Shown piece after piece: positions 61,464 through 64,000 of a stretch of DNA of 64,000 bases; position 1 is the first letter of the stretch; each line of letters opens with the position of its first letter. Position numbers and translations under genes: made by a program. The notes beneath the pieces were generated by a model. That model was not told where the DNA came from and did no database searches. It saw only the letters and a list, made by a program, of their open reading frames with translations. Source of the stretch: FEN-1279 sp964501535 (GTDB taxonomy: Bacteria > Bacteroidota > Ignavibacteria > Tepidaquicellales > Tepidaquicellaceae); NCBI GenBank assembly GCA_964501535.1, contig CAZCSV010000007.1:24250-88249 (forward strand). The letters run 5' to 3'.

Positions 61464-62465
61464 ATGAAAATTGCAGTACTTGGTGCCGGTGGGTGGGGGA
61501 CAACTCTCGCTATATTATTGCATAGAAACGGTCATAATGTAACATTATGGGAGTATAACAGCGAATATGCAAGTACATTAGAAGAATACAGGGAAAATTT
61601 TTATTACCTGCCGAAAATAAAAATTCCCAAAGGCATTAAAATTACTAATGACCTTGAGTATGCCGCTCGTGATAAAAATATTATACTTGTCTCTACCCCT
61701 ACACAGTTCATAAGAAATAATCTGAGCCCTCTTAAGAATTTTCGTTTTAAAAATGAAATAATAGTCAGTGCGGCAAAAGGAATAGAAAACGATTCCTTGA
61801 TGCTCGTGTCTGATATTATTCTGGATGTATTCAGTTATTCCAAAAAAGAAAAAATTGTTTCGCTTTCGGGACCATCGCATGCGGAAGAAGTCTCCAGAAG
61901 AGTACCTACTGCAGTGGTATGCGCCGCTGTTAATCATAAAACCGCCAAAAATGTTCAGGAGGTTTTTTCAAATAACTATTTTAGGGCCTACTCCAGCTCG
62001 GATTTAATCGGAACCGAAATTGGAGGCGCATTGAAAAACGTAATTGCGATTGCCGCAGGAATATCTGTAGGAGCCGGATTCGGAGATAATACAATTGCAG
62101 CTCTTATGACAAGAGGTATAAATGAAATAATGAAATTAGGCCTTGTCTTGAAAGCAAAAAGAGAAACCTTCTTCGGTTTGTCCGGTATCGGAGACTTGAT
62201 TGTTACATGTAATTCGAAACATTCGAGAAATAGATACGTCGGTCAACAGATAGGAAGCGGAAAAAAACTGAGTGTCGTTTTAAAGGAAATGAAAATGGTT
62301 GCCGAAGGTATAGCTACTACTAAATCCGCATTTGAACTGTCAAAAAAATTTAAAATAGAAATGCCAATCGTTGAAGAAGTCTATGCCATTCTGTTTGAGG
62401 ACAGAAGCCCGCACCAGGCTGCCGTAAATTTAATGCAGAGAAATCTTAAACAGGAAACTGATTAA
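61464..62465 (+). CDS. gpsA: NAD(P)H-dependent glycerol-3-phosphate dehydrogenase
   Basis: GpsA reduces dihydroxyacetone phosphate to glycerol-3-phosphate, the PlsY substrate. IAVLGAGGWGTTLAILL is the nucleotide-binding loop, LSGPSHAEEV and GGALKNVIAIAAG (catalytic Lys) the active site, and ALMTRGINEIMKLG a family motif. The 333 residues are normal. It ends the plsY-gpsA pair ahead of the rRNA operon. Confidence 0.96.
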   Translation: MKIAVLGAGGWGTTLAILLHRNGHNVTLWEYNSEYASTLEEYRENFYYLPKIKIPKGIKITNDLEYAARDKNIILVSTPTQFIRNNLSPLKNFRFKNEIIVSAAKGIENDSLMLVSDIILDVFSYSKKEKIVSLSGPSHAEEVSRRVPTAVVCAAVNHKTAKNVQEVFSNNYFRAYSSSDLIGTEIGGALKNVIAIAAGISVGAGFGDNTIAALMTRGINEIMKLGLVLKAKRETFFGLSGIGDLIVTCNSKHSRNRYVGQQIGSGKKLSVVLKEMKMVAEGIATTKSAFELSKKFKIEMPIVEEVYAILFEDRSPHQAAVNLMQRNLKQETD

Positions 62466-62488
62466 CAATACCGGTTAATCCTGTTTTA
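62460..62488 (+). terminator. weak terminator-like stem after gpsA
   Basis: GATTAAC overlaps the gpsA stop and pairs with GTTAATC at 62474-62480, followed by CTGTTTTATG. The stem is short and AT-rich. Confidence 0.35.
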
Positions 62489-62584
62489 TGTATAGAAAAA
62501 ATATCCTTGATTTCTTTATATCAAATTATTAACTAAATGCAAATAAATTATTAAAAAAAGTTATTTGGTCTAAAATAAAAGCCA

Positions 62585-62615
62585 TTGACTTAATTATTTA
62601 AAATTCTTATATTTG
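62585..62615 (+). promoter_or_regulatory. promoter of the rRNA operon
   Basis: TTG(AC) at 62585-62589 and TATATTTG (62608-62615), an exact TAnnTTTG after a 20-base spacer. About 120 bases of leader follow before 16S. The gap 62466-62738 holds nothing else I can name. Confidence 0.6.
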
Positions 62616-62738
62616 TAATTCCTAACGAAAAACGTTCTTTAAGATAAGCCAGAGTTTTTAAAAAAAACTTATAATTATAATTTTTCGTGTCAATGTGAAT
62701 TGAGTTAAAGCATCAGGTTAAACTCCCAAGTTTAAATT

Positions 62739-64000
<1,262 letters not shown>

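Overview
The window is an AT-rich bacterial chromosome segment from the Bacteroidota/Chlorobi/Ignavibacteria assemblage, most probably an Ignavibacteria-like organism. The evidence is two secreted proteins ending in a type IX secretion (T9SS) sorting domain with the Y-x-NYPNPFNPxTKI signature, a GldA/F/G-type ABC cassette, tandem S46 dipeptidyl-peptidases, a carboxypeptidase-regulatory/TonB receptor, and promoters of the Bacteroidota form (TTG, 19-20 bases, TAnnTTTG). The partial 16S rRNA gene at the right end would settle the placement. MurE carries the DNPR motif, so the peptidoglycan should be of the meso-diaminopimelate type.

Layout. 1-3489: end of a T9SS cargo protein, converging on a beta-CASP ribonuclease-like gene and a 3-methyladenine DNA glycosylase. 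3560-9299: rimP-nusA-infB-rbfA-truB operon with a terminator-like hairpin just before rimP. 9518-14578: tRNA-Ser, a YbaK-type deacylase, a second T9SS cargo, a small secreted ORF, a LysE-type exporter and a RING-like zinc/TPR membrane protein. 14706-15580: tRNA-Tyr, tRNA-Gly, tRNA-Thr, tRNA-Trp; the Gly locus is rearranged around a frameshifted GIY-YIG nuclease gene. 15605-26989: secE-nusG-rplK-rplA-rplJ-rplL-rpoB-rpoC. 27230-44147: a compact dcw (division and cell wall) cluster from mraZ to ftsZ, with an unrecognised two-TM/PH-like protein between murG and murC.

44475-62465: accessory and envelope genes: two S46 peptidases, REP-like palindromes, a MetH-like protein lacking the cobalamin half, an orphan PAS histidine kinase, a TonB-dependent receptor, an outer-membrane barrel, rfbB, the Gld-like ABC cassette with a DUF4340 protein, then plsY and gpsA for phospholipid precursor synthesis. 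A strong promoter at 62585 leads into 16S rRNA (62739 to the window end, truncated).

How it fits together: most of the window is growth machinery (transcription-termination factors, ribosome maturation, RNA polymerase, cell wall and division), packed with short gaps and ATGA-type overlaps that imply translational coupling. The least explained region is the tRNA-Gly locus at 14795-15284: a complete tRNA-Gly plus a GIY-YIG gene lie between a degraded 5' part and a 3' part of another tRNA-Gly, and at both breakpoints the anticodon arm is replaced by a similar palindrome. It looks like a small tRNA-targeting element and is the best candidate here for an undescribed system.
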